Part shown: positions 50,144 through 58,707 of the stretch, piece by piece | Numbering within the stretch: the stretch's first letter is position 1 | Layout: each line of letters starts with the position of its first letter | Assembly (NCBI GenBank): GCA_902569055.1 | Contig: CACFSU010000006.1 | Location: forward strand, 1-58,802 | Source of the DNA: an uncultured Pelagibacteraceae bacterium | Lineage (GTDB): Bacteria > Pseudomonadota > Alphaproteobacteria > Pelagibacterales > Pelagibacteraceae | Direction: 5' to 3' | Length of the DNA: 58,802 nt | Notes under the pieces: generated by a model | What the model was told of the DNA's origin: nothing | The model's database searches: none | Seen by the model: the letters and a program-made list of their open reading frames with translations, nothing else | Program-made: the position numbers and the translations under genes

Positions 50144-50932
50144 CTAGAGTAGATGATTAAGCCAATTCCTTATTTCACATGTTCTATTTTTAAAATCTAA
50201 TTTCTTATCTTCTTCTTTGATATAATTTAAATGATTTTGAAAATCAGTTTCATTATCAAAATGATTATTTTGTAATATACGATCTTTTCTTCCATTAGAC
50301 AAATTTAGCATCTGCCAATACTCGTAATCTGGATGATATTGTAATCCCCAAATTTCAGATTTTCCTGATCTAAAATATAATCCCATTACTTTATTTATTT
50401 TGTCGCTGGATAATAAAGTAGCACCATTAGGAATTTCACATACTTCATCATAATTAAATGCAGGAGATGTAAATTTTAATTTTTTATTTTTATATATGGG
50501 ATTTTTTTTTCCTTCATCATTAATTTCAATATCTGAAGCTATACCTATATGTGCTCCATTTTTTCCAGGAGCCACCTTTCCTCCTGCTACTGTAGAACAA
50601 ACTTGTAATCCCCAGCAAATTGCTAAAATTTTATTCTCATATTTAAAACAATTAGATGCAAAATCTAAATGTTTTTTAATTTCATCTGTCATATCATTTA
50701 ATCTCATAGCTCCACCTGTAAAAATGATGCCATGATAATTTGAAATATTGCCTAAAACAGCTTTTGTTTCGTTGTCATTTGCTGGATTAATAATTTTAAT
50801 TTTTGAATTTGGTTCTAATTTTAAAACTAAATTTTTTAAGTTTTCAGAACAAGATACCTTAGCAGCTTTTACAAAAAATTCATTATTCCTAGGATCGTTT
50901 CCCTCTACTATGAGAATATTTAAATTTGTCAT
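50144..50932 (-). CDS. Class I glutamine amidotransferase-like protein
   Basis: A 262-residue stand-alone class I amidotransferase-fold protein. The nucleophile is in ILAICWGLQVCSTVAGG, the His in WGLQYHPDYEYWQ, though the usual HPE triad reads HPD here. It resembles GMP-synthase-like amidotransferase paralogues that hydrolyse gamma-glutamyl amides. Its start overlaps the alcohol dehydrogenase stop by one base, so they are coupled, and gshA follows 48 bases later. A gamma-glutamyl hydrolase role, linking amine oxidation with gamma-glutamylation, is a guess from context. Cys and His are intact, so catalysis is expected. Confidence 0.8.
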   Translation of the reverse strand: MTNLNILIVEGNDPRNNEFFVKAAKVSCSENLKNLVLKLEPNSKIKIINPANDNETKAVLGNISNYHGIIFTGGAMRLNDMTDEIKKHLDFASNCFKYENKILAICWGLQVCSTVAGGKVAPGKNGAHIGIASDIEINDEGKKNPIYKNKKLKFTSPAFNYDEVCEIPNGATLLSSDKINKVMGLYFRSGKSEIWGLQYHPDYEYWQMLNLSNGRKDRILQNNHFDNETDFQNHLNYIKEEDKKLDFKNRTCEIRNWLNHLL

Positions 50933-52095
50933 TAAAAAAGTTTACCTGACATACTATGTTGATACATAAGTTTCATATCAGCTTCAGTTAATTCTTTAGG
51001 ATTGCTGCCAGTAGAAGGGTCTTCTAAAGCCATTTTTGATAGCCGATCTAATTGTAAATCTTTTTCTTTAATTACTTCTGATAGTTTGTGAGGTATTTCT
51101 AATTTTTTTCTCAAATCTATAATCCAACTAATAAATCCATCAAATGTTTTATTATTTAATTCTAAATAATCACAAATTTTAATAATTTTATCCTCGATTA
51201 CATCTTTATTAAAAGTTAAAACATAAGGCATAAAAATTGCATTTGATAAACCATGATGAACATTATTTAATGCATTAACTGGATGACTAAGTGAATGAAT
51301 TGCACCTAATCCTTTTTGAAAAGCAGTCGAGCCCATGCTTGCTGCTGTTAACATATTCATTCTCGCTTCTATATTTGTTCCATTATTAACTGCTTCAAGT
51401 AACCATTTATTAATTAATTTTATTCCTTCTAATGCAATTCCATCAGCCATTGGATGATATCCTGGTGCGCAATAAGCTTCTAGATTATGAGCAAGTGCAT
51501 CCATACCAGTTGCGGCAGTTATTTTGGGAGGTAGACCTACCGTTAAAACAGGATCAAGAATAACAATTGATGGTAAAAATTTTGGATGAAAAATAATATT
51601 CTTAACACCTGTGTCTTCATTTAAAATTACTGATGCTCTACCTGTTTCTGAACCAGTGCCAGCAGTAGTTGGTACTGCAATAATAGGTGCTATTTTATCT
51701 GAATTAGCTTTAGTCCAATTATCCCCAACATCTTCAAATTCCCATATAGGTAAAGTTTGACCTGACATAAATGCTACTGCTTTTCCTACATCTAATCCAC
51801 TTCCACCACCAAAAGCGATTACACCATCACAAGTGTTTTTTTTGTAACTTTCTACACCCTCATTAACATTTGTTCCTGTAGGATTGCCTACTACATTAGA
51901 GTATAGTTCTGCGCTAATTCCCTCACTTTTCAGAATTGATAAAGTATTATTAACAATATCAGATTTTGAAAGACCCTTATCAGTAACTAAAAGAGGCTTC
52001 ATAATATTCAAAGTTTTACAAGCAGAGGCAATATCATTAATTCTATTTTCACCAACCCACATTGTTGTTGGATAATTCCAGTTATATTTTTGCAT
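50932..52095 (-). CDS. Iron-containing alcohol dehydrogenase
   Basis: A 387-residue group III alcohol dehydrogenase. The NAD-binding strand GGGSGLDVGKA, the PTTAGTGSETG loop, and the iron-binding residues in GMDALAHNLEAY and GAIHSLSHPVNALNNVHHGL are clear. Members oxidise alcohols to aldehydes with NAD and iron or zinc; one SAR11 member was reported to oxidise methanol and other small alcohols. With an aldehyde dehydrogenase and an SDR divergent from it, plus a TRAP transporter, it probably initiates breakdown of an imported alcohol or polyol. The precise substrate is open. Divergent from the ALDH gene across 72 bases containing a palindrome. Confidence 0.92.
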   Translation of the reverse strand: MQKYNWNYPTTMWVGENRINDIASACKTLNIMKPLLVTDKGLSKSDIVNNTLSILKSEGISAELYSNVVGNPTGTNVNEGVESYKKNTCDGVIAFGGGSGLDVGKAVAFMSGQTLPIWEFEDVGDNWTKANSDKIAPIIAVPTTAGTGSETGRASVILNEDTGVKNIIFHPKFLPSIVILDPVLTVGLPPKITAATGMDALAHNLEAYCAPGYHPMADGIALEGIKLINKWLLEAVNNGTNIEARMNMLTAASMGSTAFQKGLGAIHSLSHPVNALNNVHHGLSNAIFMPYVLTFNKDVIEDKIIKICDYLELNNKTFDGFISWIIDLRKKLEIPHKLSEVIKEKDLQLDRLSKMALEDPSTGSNPKELTEADMKLMYQHSMSGKLF

Positions 52096-52125
52096 GTTGT
52101 CTATTTAATGTTTTAGAAATATTTG

Positions 52126-52139
52126 ATGATATATATCAT
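52126..52139. promoter_or_regulatory. Perfect 14-bp palindrome between divergent adh and aldh genes
   Basis: ATGATATATATCAT is self-complementary over all 14 bases and lies in the 72-base divergent gap, near its middle. A dimeric repressor or activator could serve both genes from it. AT-rich palindromes also arise by chance in such DNA, so this is a candidate only. Confidence 0.4.
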
Positions 52140-52167
52140 TTAATAAAGTAAATTTAACCAAATAATT

Positions 52168-53544
52168 ATGCAAAAAACTATAAGTCCGATAGATAATCAA
52201 ATTTATATTGAAAGGGAATATCACTCAGATAAAATTGAGGAAACACTTAATAATTCTGTTAAAGCTCAAACTAGTTGGGGTCATTTGAGCGTCAAAGAAA
52301 GAGTTGAGTTATTAAAAAAATTTGTAGAGGATTTTTTATCAAAAAAAGACGTTATTGCAGAAGAATTATGTAGACAAATAGGAAGACCAATTTCTCAAGC
52401 AGCAGGTGAGCTTGGAGGTTTTAAGGAAAGAGCTGACTATATGTTGTCAATTGCTGAAAAAAAGTTAGCTGATATTGACGTTTCAAAAAATTCAAATTTT
52501 AAAAACTTTATAAAAAGACGGCCATTAGGAGTCGTTTTTGTAATTGCGCCATGGAATTATCCTTATCTTACAGCGGTTAATTCGATTATTCCTGCTATGG
52601 CAGCAGGAAATTGTGTAATTTTAAAACATTCAGCACAAACTCCATTATGTGCTGAACAACTTTATCAATCAGCTCAAAAAACTTTACCTAAAGATGTTTT
52701 TAATTATTTACATTTAAATCATAAAGATGGGTTAAAAGTAGTATCAGACCCAAGGGTTAATTTTGTATCTTTTACTGGTTCTGTAAAAGCAGGATATGAA
52801 GTTCAAAAAGCAACTCACACAAAGTTTATAGATATGGCGCTAGAACTTGGAGGGAAAGACCCTGCTTATGCTAGATATGATTGTGATTTAGAAAAAACTG
52901 TAGAAAACTTAGTCGATGGTTCTTTTTTTAATTCAGGTCAGTCTTGTTGTGGAATTGAAAGAATTTATGTAGATGAAAAAATTTATGATAAATTTTTAGA
53001 ATCATTCATTTCAAAAACTTATAATTATAATTTTGGTAATCCTTTAAAAAAGGAGACTAACTTAGGTCCTGTTGTCAAATTATCTGCAGCCGAATTTATA
53101 ATTAATCAAATGAATTCTGCTATAAATAAAGGTGCTAAAAAAATGATTGATGAAAATAAATTCAACTATCCAAAAGAACATAACAATTATTTAGTTCCTC
53201 AAGTGTTAGTAAATGTAAATCATGAAATGAATTTTATGACTGAAGAAACTTTTGGTCCATGCGTTGGAATTATGAAGGTTAAGGATGAAAATGAGGCTAT
53301 AAAGCTAATGAATGATAGTCCTTACGGTTTGACAGCATCAATTTGGACAAAGGATGTTGAAATTGCTGAAAAAGTTGGGAATCAAGTTGAAACTGGGACT
53401 TTTTATATGAATAGATGTGATTATCTTGACCCAGCGCTATCTTGGACTGGTGTTAAAGAAACTGGAAAAGGTTGTTCATTATCTGAGGTTGCTTACGAAA
53501 AACTTACAGCACCTAAGAGTTTTCATTTAAGAAAAGAGCAATAA
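52168..53544 (+). CDS. NAD(P)-dependent aldehyde dehydrogenase
   Basis: A 458-residue aldehyde dehydrogenase. The catalytic Cys is in FFNSGQSCCGIERIYVD, the general-base Glu in MALELGGKDPAYARYD, and the cofactor site in VIAPWNYPYLTAVNSIIP and FTGSVKAGYEV. The C-terminal TEETFGPCVGIMKVKDENEA and WTGVKETGKGCSLSE are standard. It would oxidise the aldehyde made by the divergent iron alcohol dehydrogenase. Closest by feel are succinate-semialdehyde-type and related enzymes, but specificity cannot be read. The SDR gene begins directly after its stop codon, so the two are coupled. Confidence 0.92.
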   Translation: MQKTISPIDNQIYIEREYHSDKIEETLNNSVKAQTSWGHLSVKERVELLKKFVEDFLSKKDVIAEELCRQIGRPISQAAGELGGFKERADYMLSIAEKKLADIDVSKNSNFKNFIKRRPLGVVFVIAPWNYPYLTAVNSIIPAMAAGNCVILKHSAQTPLCAEQLYQSAQKTLPKDVFNYLHLNHKDGLKVVSDPRVNFVSFTGSVKAGYEVQKATHTKFIDMALELGGKDPAYARYDCDLEKTVENLVDGSFFNSGQSCCGIERIYVDEKIYDKFLESFISKTYNYNFGNPLKKETNLGPVVKLSAAEFIINQMNSAINKGAKKMIDENKFNYPKEHNNYLVPQVLVNVNHEMNFMTEETFGPCVGIMKVKDENEAIKLMNDSPYGLTASIWTKDVEIAEKVGNQVETGTFYMNRCDYLDPALSWTGVKETGKGCSLSEVAYEKLTAPKSFHLRKEQ

Positions 53545-54300
53545 ATGAAACTAATTTTTAAAGGTAAAAATGCAATAGTGGCCGGAGCCAGTGGAGGTAT
53601 GGGATTAGAAATATCAAAAATATTATCTAAAAATAACATAAATGTGCTTATGTTGGATATTCAAAGTCCAGGTAAGTCTTTTTTATCTGATAACATAAAT
53701 TGTATATATAAAAAAGTAGATGTAACTAATTTAAAAAAATTAAGATCTATTATCGAAAAATATTTTAAAAAATATAAAAGTATTGACTATTTAATTAACA
53801 CTACAGGTGTTTTATGGTTTAATAAAGATGTTTCAGCTGTAGATATAAAAACCGAAGTTTGGGATAAAGTATTTGATATAAACTTAAAATCTATGATGCA
53901 TTTATCAAAAATTATTATTCCATTAATGAAAAAGAAAAAATTTGGTTCAATGGTTCATATTTCTTCTGTAGACGCTTTATCTGGTGATGATAAACCACAA
54001 GATGCATATGGTGCATCAAAAGCTGCAATGATTAGACTTTCAAAATCATTAGCAATTCAGTTTGCTTCTAATAATATAAGGTCAAATATAATTTTACCTG
54101 GTCCGATAGAAACTGGAATGCAAAAACGTTGGAAAAAAAATCCTAAAGCCAAAAAAAATTTAGAAAAATTTATTCCTCTTCAAAGAGTTGGAAAACCTCA
54201 AGATATATCTAATGCTTGTATGTTCTTGTTAAGTGATCAGGCTAATTATATTACTGGTACTGAAATTATAGTTGACGGTGGAATTACTTCAAAACCTTAG
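53545..54300 (+). CDS. Short-chain dehydrogenase/reductase (SDR)
   Basis: A 251-residue classical SDR. The cofactor motif GASGGMGLEI is near residue 15, the NxAG-equivalent is LINTTGVLWF, and the catalytic tetrad Ser-Tyr-Lys appears in HISSVDALSG and DAYGASKAAMIR. The C-terminal ITGTEIIVDGGITS is typical of enzymes acting on hydroxy- or keto-compounds. With an Asp after the second strand (MLDIQS), NAD is the likely cofactor. It follows ALDH directly and is ended by the strong hairpin at 54,308. Role in the alcohol catabolism module is inferred. Confidence 0.88.
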   Translation: MKLIFKGKNAIVAGASGGMGLEISKILSKNNINVLMLDIQSPGKSFLSDNINCIYKKVDVTNLKKLRSIIEKYFKKYKSIDYLINTTGVLWFNKDVSAVDIKTEVWDKVFDINLKSMMHLSKIIIPLMKKKKFGSMVHISSVDALSGDDKPQDAYGASKAAMIRLSKSLAIQFASNNIRSNIILPGPIETGMQKRWKKNPKAKKNLEKFIPLQRVGKPQDISNACMFLLSDQANYITGTEIIVDGGITSKP

Positions 54301-54307
54301 AGTTTAA

Positions 54308-54333
54308 TTAGGCGCCTAATTAAAGGCGCCTAA
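54308..54333. terminator. Bidirectional terminator between SDR and TRAP dctP genes
   Basis: TTAGGCGCCT (54308-54317) pairs perfectly with AGGCGCCTAA (54324-54333) around the loop AATTAA. The GC-rich stem is striking in this AT-rich DNA. It follows the SDR stop by seven bases and the convergent dctP stop by ten, so it can serve both. Confidence 0.88.
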
Positions 54334-54343
54334 AATTAAATTA

Positions 54344-55420
54344 TTATCTGTAAGGATATCCCGCTTTTTCCATTGTTGCTGCATATAGTTTAAAAGCATC
54401 AACAACTTTTTTAGCTCTTGGACTAATCTTAGAAGTTTCATCCCAGAATTGCTCAGAGTCCTTAACTACTTGGCTCCACTCATTTGCTGGAAGACTTGTA
54501 AGTTCCATTTTCTTACCATTAACACGAAGGTCGGCTTCACCACCCCAATACCATACTTGTCTATAATAATGAGAGTCGTTAATTGACATTCTGTAAAGAG
54601 CTTGAAGTTTTGGACTTAACTTATCCCAACTTTTTTGATTAGCGAAATATGATCCAAACCATGCGCCAGTCACTGAATTAGTTAGTGCATATTTACAAAT
54701 ATCAGCCCAACCCACTTCATAAGCCTCTGTAAATCCACACCAGCAAACACCATCTAATTCTCCAGTTTGCATAGCAACCTCAACATCATCCCATGGCACA
54801 ATAACAGGAATTAATCCGTATCTTGCTAAAAACTTACCTGCAGTTGGAACACCAAAAACACGTAGCCCTTTCATGTCAGAAAGTTTTGTTATTTTTTTAT
54901 TTACAGTAAATAAATGACATGGATCCCAAGCACTAGTGCTTAGCCATTGAACACCCTTTACTTCGCTGTAAGCTTCATCCCATATTTCATTTAATCCGTA
55001 ATACTTAAATAAAGAAGGAACATCTAAGCTATATCTAGTTGCAAATGGAAAATAACCACCAAAAACCTGAATATCTACAGGTGATCCCATCGTGGCATCA
55101 TCACTCTGTACAGCATCAATAGTTCCCGCTTGCATTGCTCTAAACAATTCATCTGTAGGAACAAGTTGATCTGCATAGTAAAGTTCTATTTCCATTTCAC
55201 CGAATGCAGCTTTATTAAAAGCTTCTATTTGTGGCTTAATAACATGTGCACCAAGAGGAGCACCAGAATAAGTCTGTAATCTCCATTTGATTGGATTTGA
55301 TGCAGAGTAAGCATATGGAGCTTTGATTGCAGTTGCTCCAGCAGCACCTAACGTTAGTAAACCTGCTTTTTTAATAAACGAACGTCTTTTGTTCGTTATT
55401 ATTTTCTTATTTTTTTTCAC
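54344..55420 (-). CDS. TRAP transporter substrate-binding protein (DctP family)
   Basis: A 358-residue periplasmic binding protein. It begins with GTG at 55420, preceded by an AGGAG ribosome binding site. The signal peptide has a Tat motif RRSFIKK at residues 12-18 and a hydrophobic LTLGAAGATAIKAPYA. The mature part has features of the mannitol/2-keto acid-type DctP: WRLQTYSGAPLGAHVIKPQI, YADQLVPTDELFRAMQAGTI and ITKLSDMKGLRVFGVPTAGK. The Trp/Tyr-rich site (GWADICKYALTNS) suggests a carboxylate or amine ligand. A TATAAT box lies at 55459-55464. It is separated by 128 bases from dctM on the same strand. Confidence 0.9.
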   Translation of the reverse strand: MKKNKKIITNKRRSFIKKAGLLTLGAAGATAIKAPYAYSASNPIKWRLQTYSGAPLGAHVIKPQIEAFNKAAFGEMEIELYYADQLVPTDELFRAMQAGTIDAVQSDDATMGSPVDIQVFGGYFPFATRYSLDVPSLFKYYGLNEIWDEAYSEVKGVQWLSTSAWDPCHLFTVNKKITKLSDMKGLRVFGVPTAGKFLARYGLIPVIVPWDDVEVAMQTGELDGVCWCGFTEAYEVGWADICKYALTNSVTGAWFGSYFANQKSWDKLSPKLQALYRMSINDSHYYRQVWYWGGEADLRVNGKKMELTSLPANEWSQVVKDSEQFWDETSKISPRAKKVVDAFKLYAATMEKAGYPYR

Positions 55421-55458
55421 TTGGTCTCCTCTCGTTTTATAATTTAATAAAAAATTGT

Positions 55459-55464
55459 ATTATA
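55459..55464 (-). promoter_or_regulatory. Candidate -10 box (TATAAT) for dctP
   Basis: Read on the minus strand TATAAT lies 39 bases before the GTG start of dctP. Its -35 partner, TTAAGT 18 bases upstream, matches only half of consensus. It would let the binding protein be made in excess of the permease, as is common for TRAP systems. Confidence 0.3.
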
Positions 55465-55548
55465 AAAAAAAAATTTATGAAACTTAATAATTCCAAATAA
55501 TTATAAGGTATTTAAAAAGTAAAAAATAAAATTAAACTTCAAGTTGTA

Positions 55549-56886
55549 TTATCTAGATAAATATTTTTCTGGAAGATACGTTGCAATTTCTGGGAAAGCC
55601 ATAACAATAGCCAAACCAATCACCATTATAAGAACAAATGGAATTATAGATCTATAAATGTCTTGTAAAGTTATTTCTTTTGGAGCCATAGCTCTCATTA
55701 AAAACAAATTATAACCAAATGGAGGGGTCATATAAGCAATTTGACAAGTAATTGTATAAAGAACACCGTACCAAATAGGATCAAAGCCTAATGAAATTAT
55801 TAATGGCACATATAACGGTGCAACAATTACTAACATTGCTGTATCATCTAAAAACATTCCCATAAGAATATAGGAAAGCTGCATCATTATTAACACGCCC
55901 CAAGGAGTTAAATTCCATCGCTCTATGAAGAGTGTTTCAATTGCTCGACCAGCCCCTAAACCATCAAATACTGCACCAAAACATAATGCAGCTAAGATAA
56001 TCCACATAAACATACAGGACACACCTAAAGTTTTTTTAAGAGTATTTTCCAAAACTTGTTTATTAAATCTTTTTTTATAAATTGCCGCTAAAGTTGCTAA
56101 AAAAGCTCCCACAGCAGAACATTCAACTAAGCTTGCTATACCCATTAAAAATAGACCTGTCATAAAAAAAAATATTAAAAAAGGAATTATTCCTGCTTTT
56201 AACAACCTAATTTTTTCTAATGTGCTTATATTTCTTTCCTCTTTTTTTAAAGGTGGTCCAAGCTCTGGTTGAAGTTTACATCTTACATAAATGTAAATTA
56301 AAAATAGTGAAGCCATCAATATCCCTGGAAGAATTCCAGCCATCCAAAGTTTACTAACAGGTTGACGCGCTATCATTCCATATAAAACCATTACTACACT
56401 TGGAGGGATCAAAATTCCTAGTGAACTTCCGGCTTGTACAACTCCGGTTATCATTCTCTTATCATAATTTCTTTTTAGCATTTCTGGTAAGGCAATAGTT
56501 GCTCCTATAGCCATACCAGCAACACTCAAACCATTCATTGCTGAAATAGCTACCATCATAAACATTGTTCCAATAGCAAGGCCTCCTTTTAATCCACCAA
56601 ATAAAACATGGAACATCTTATAAAGATCATTTGCAATTCCTGACTCCGATATCATAAAGCCCATATAGATAAATAAAGGTAACGTTAACATTGGATACCA
56701 TTTGAAAAGTTTCCATGTTGCTGTATATGGCATCTCCATGGAGCCATCTCCCCATATTAATAGTGCTGAAGCTGATGCAACAAAACCAATTGCACCAAAT
56801 ACTCTTTGTCCAGTAAACATCATAACAAGCATTGTTATAAACATGAAAAGAGCAATAAATTCGTAACTTAAATATTCAGCTAGCAT
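55549..56886 (-). CDS. TRAP transporter large permease (DctM family)
   Basis: A 445-residue inner-membrane protein with about 12 helices. Typical DctM segments are IYMGFMISESGIANDLYKMF, GSSLGILIPPSVVMVLYG, MGMFLDDTAMLVIVAPLYVP and QIAYMTPPFGYNLFLM. The IPPS and TPP(F/V)G motifs mark the two sodium-coupled substrate-gate halves. It runs sodium-driven uptake with DctQ and DctP. The gene follows dctQ after two bases, and dctP comes 128 bases later. Substrate depends on DctP and is unknown. Confidence 0.94.
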   Translation of the reverse strand: MLAEYLSYEFIALFMFITMLVMMFTGQRVFGAIGFVASASALLIWGDGSMEMPYTATWKLFKWYPMLTLPLFIYMGFMISESGIANDLYKMFHVLFGGLKGGLAIGTMFMMVAISAMNGLSVAGMAIGATIALPEMLKRNYDKRMITGVVQAGSSLGILIPPSVVMVLYGMIARQPVSKLWMAGILPGILMASLFLIYIYVRCKLQPELGPPLKKEERNISTLEKIRLLKAGIIPFLIFFFMTGLFLMGIASLVECSAVGAFLATLAAIYKKRFNKQVLENTLKKTLGVSCMFMWIILAALCFGAVFDGLGAGRAIETLFIERWNLTPWGVLIMMQLSYILMGMFLDDTAMLVIVAPLYVPLIISLGFDPIWYGVLYTITCQIAYMTPPFGYNLFLMRAMAPKEITLQDIYRSIIPFVLIMVIGLAIVMAFPEIATYLPEKYLSR

Positions 56887-56888
56887 AA

Positions 56889-57398
56889 TTATAAATTTAT
56901 ATTTTTGACTTTAGCGATGTCTTTAAATAATGTCGAAAAAGCCTGTAACAACATTAATAATATTCCAATTAACATCAGACTTTTAATTGGCCATACATAA
57001 GGGGCCCAAGCCGTGAAGAGTTTTTGATTAGTTTCAATAGTATAAATTAAACTTGTTATTGAACCAAAAAATAAAATTGCTAAAAAGAAAATTAAAAAAA
57101 TACTTGTGAAAATATCCATCTTGGCTTTTCCTTTTTTTGAAAGTTTTCCATAAAATAAATCCATACGAACATGATCGTCAGAAAGCATTGAATAGCCTCC
57201 TCCCAATAGATAGTAAGCTGTAATTGTGAATTGAGCCATTTCAATTATCCACATCAATGGAAAATTAATTATATTTCTGGTGACAAAAGATAAAATTAAA
57301 AGAAACATCATGAAAAAAACCCAATACATCACAAACCTGCCAACTTTTTCACAGGTGGTATCTACTATGCTTACATAAAATGATATAAATTTTGGCAT
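56889..57398 (-). CDS. TRAP transporter small permease (DctQ family)
   Basis: A 169-residue membrane protein with four helices as in DctQ. Visible are the first helix (YWVFFMMFLLILSFVTRN), the second-helix Gly pattern (FTITAYYLLGGGYSMLSDDH) with the conserved HVRMDLFY motif following it, and the last helix. It forms the permease complex with DctM and supports DctP docking. It opens the minus-strand dctQ-dctM-dctP group, 55 bases past the metallo-hydrolase gene on the same strand. Confidence 0.92.
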   Translation of the reverse strand: MPKFISFYVSIVDTTCEKVGRFVMYWVFFMMFLLILSFVTRNIINFPLMWIIEMAQFTITAYYLLGGGYSMLSDDHVRMDLFYGKLSKKGKAKMDIFTSIFLIFFLAILFFGSITSLIYTIETNQKLFTAWAPYVWPIKSLMLIGILLMLLQAFSTLFKDIAKVKNINL

Positions 57399-57453
57399 TA
57401 TCGAAACTATTATAAAGTTAGTTTATAAATCAATAAAAAAGTTGCTAAAAAAA

Positions 57454-58566
57454 TTAATTAATTATATCGTGTAAATTGTTAAATTCACCAATTTTAAAAA
57501 TTATAGCATCTTCTTTTTTAAATCCGTATTTTTCAGCATTATTTTTAAATCTAATAGGAGGTTCCATTATTGGTTCCAAAGACAAAACAAAAGTTCCCCA
57601 ATGCATTCCTATCAATTTTTTACTCCTTAAATCTCTACCAATGCTAAGGGCTTCTTCAGGATTTGTATGATAAGCAGACTTGTCTTTATAAGGTGATATA
57701 GGATAAAAATTATAAGCTCCAATATTAATAAAAGTAAGATCAATTGGTCCATATTTATTACCTATATCTTTATAAATATTTCCTATTCCTGTGTCACAAG
57801 CAAATAAAATTTTTTTATCATGATACTCAATTAAAAAATTACCCCACAATGTTTTATTAGTATCGGTTAAACTTCTTTTTGACCAATGAACTGCTGGAAG
57901 AAAAGTAATTTTTAATTTTTCATTGATGATTATCTCATCATACCAATCCATTTCATTGACATTATTATAACCATTTCCAGTAAAATACTTACCAAGTTTT
58001 AATGGAAGCATAACTTTAACATCTTTGTAGGGAAATTTTCTAATAGTCTTCATATCCTGATGATCGTAATGATTATGAGTTAATAAAAATAAATCAATTT
58101 TAGGAATTTCATTAAGTTTTAATGCTGGTTCTGTGTATCTTTTTGGGCCAAATATAAATGGACCTGCATTTTTAGAAAAAATAGGATCTGTTATTATTGT
58201 TGAATCCCCTAATTTAATTAGAAATGTAGCATGTCCCATCCAGGCAATATAGTCATGATCTTTGAATTTTTTTAAATCTGATAATACTTTTTCTTTATTA
58301 ATAACATGATCTTTTGGAACAGACATATTAAGTTTCTTTTTTTCTTGATTAAAAATCTTAAATGACCATTTAAAATTTGTGTCTCTCTTAGGAGATCCTT
58401 CTGGATTTCTAAATGTTCCATCTGGTAAATGATGATAAGGAATTTTTTCCATAGAAATAGATATACAATTATAAGCAAAAAATAAGAATAAAAAACTAAT
58501 GAATTTAAAAAATTTTATATTCACTATTTTTGGTAATTGAATTAATTTACAAAAGTTTTTCACCAT
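57454..58566 (-). CDS. Metallo-beta-lactamase-fold hydrolase (NAPE-PLD/RomA-like), exported
   Basis: A 370-residue enzyme of the MBL superfamily. The zinc motif is LTHNHYDHQD, followed by the metal ligands in AVHWSKRSLTD, CDTGIGN and IGMHWGTF. AWMGHATFLIKLGDSTIITD and YTEPALKLNEIP are features of the NAPE-PLD/UlaG/RomA group, which acts on phosphodiesters such as N-acyl-phosphatidylethanolamine or on lactones. The N-terminus has a hydrophobic segment (FISFLFLFFAYNCIS) with a Cys in lipobox-like position, so it may be an outer-membrane lipoprotein. It precedes the TRAP genes on the same strand, but whether it belongs to that module is unclear. Confidence 0.88.
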   Translation of the reverse strand: MVKNFCKLIQLPKIVNIKFFKFISFLFLFFAYNCISISMEKIPYHHLPDGTFRNPEGSPKRDTNFKWSFKIFNQEKKKLNMSVPKDHVINKEKVLSDLKKFKDHDYIAWMGHATFLIKLGDSTIITDPIFSKNAGPFIFGPKRYTEPALKLNEIPKIDLFLLTHNHYDHQDMKTIRKFPYKDVKVMLPLKLGKYFTGNGYNNVNEMDWYDEIIINEKLKITFLPAVHWSKRSLTDTNKTLWGNFLIEYHDKKILFACDTGIGNIYKDIGNKYGPIDLTFINIGAYNFYPISPYKDKSAYHTNPEEALSIGRDLRSKKLIGMHWGTFVLSLEPIMEPPIRFKNNAEKYGFKKEDAIIFKIGEFNNLHDIIN

Positions 58567-58707
58567 TCATACTATGAAATTTAATTAACATTTCTGTAAT
58601 AGGTGAAAGTGTCACTAGTTTATTGAAAATAATTCTCATTTATCTGCACATTATGGTATTTAATCATCTTTACTTGAGATAAAAAAATATTTTTTGTATA
58701 AATTTTA

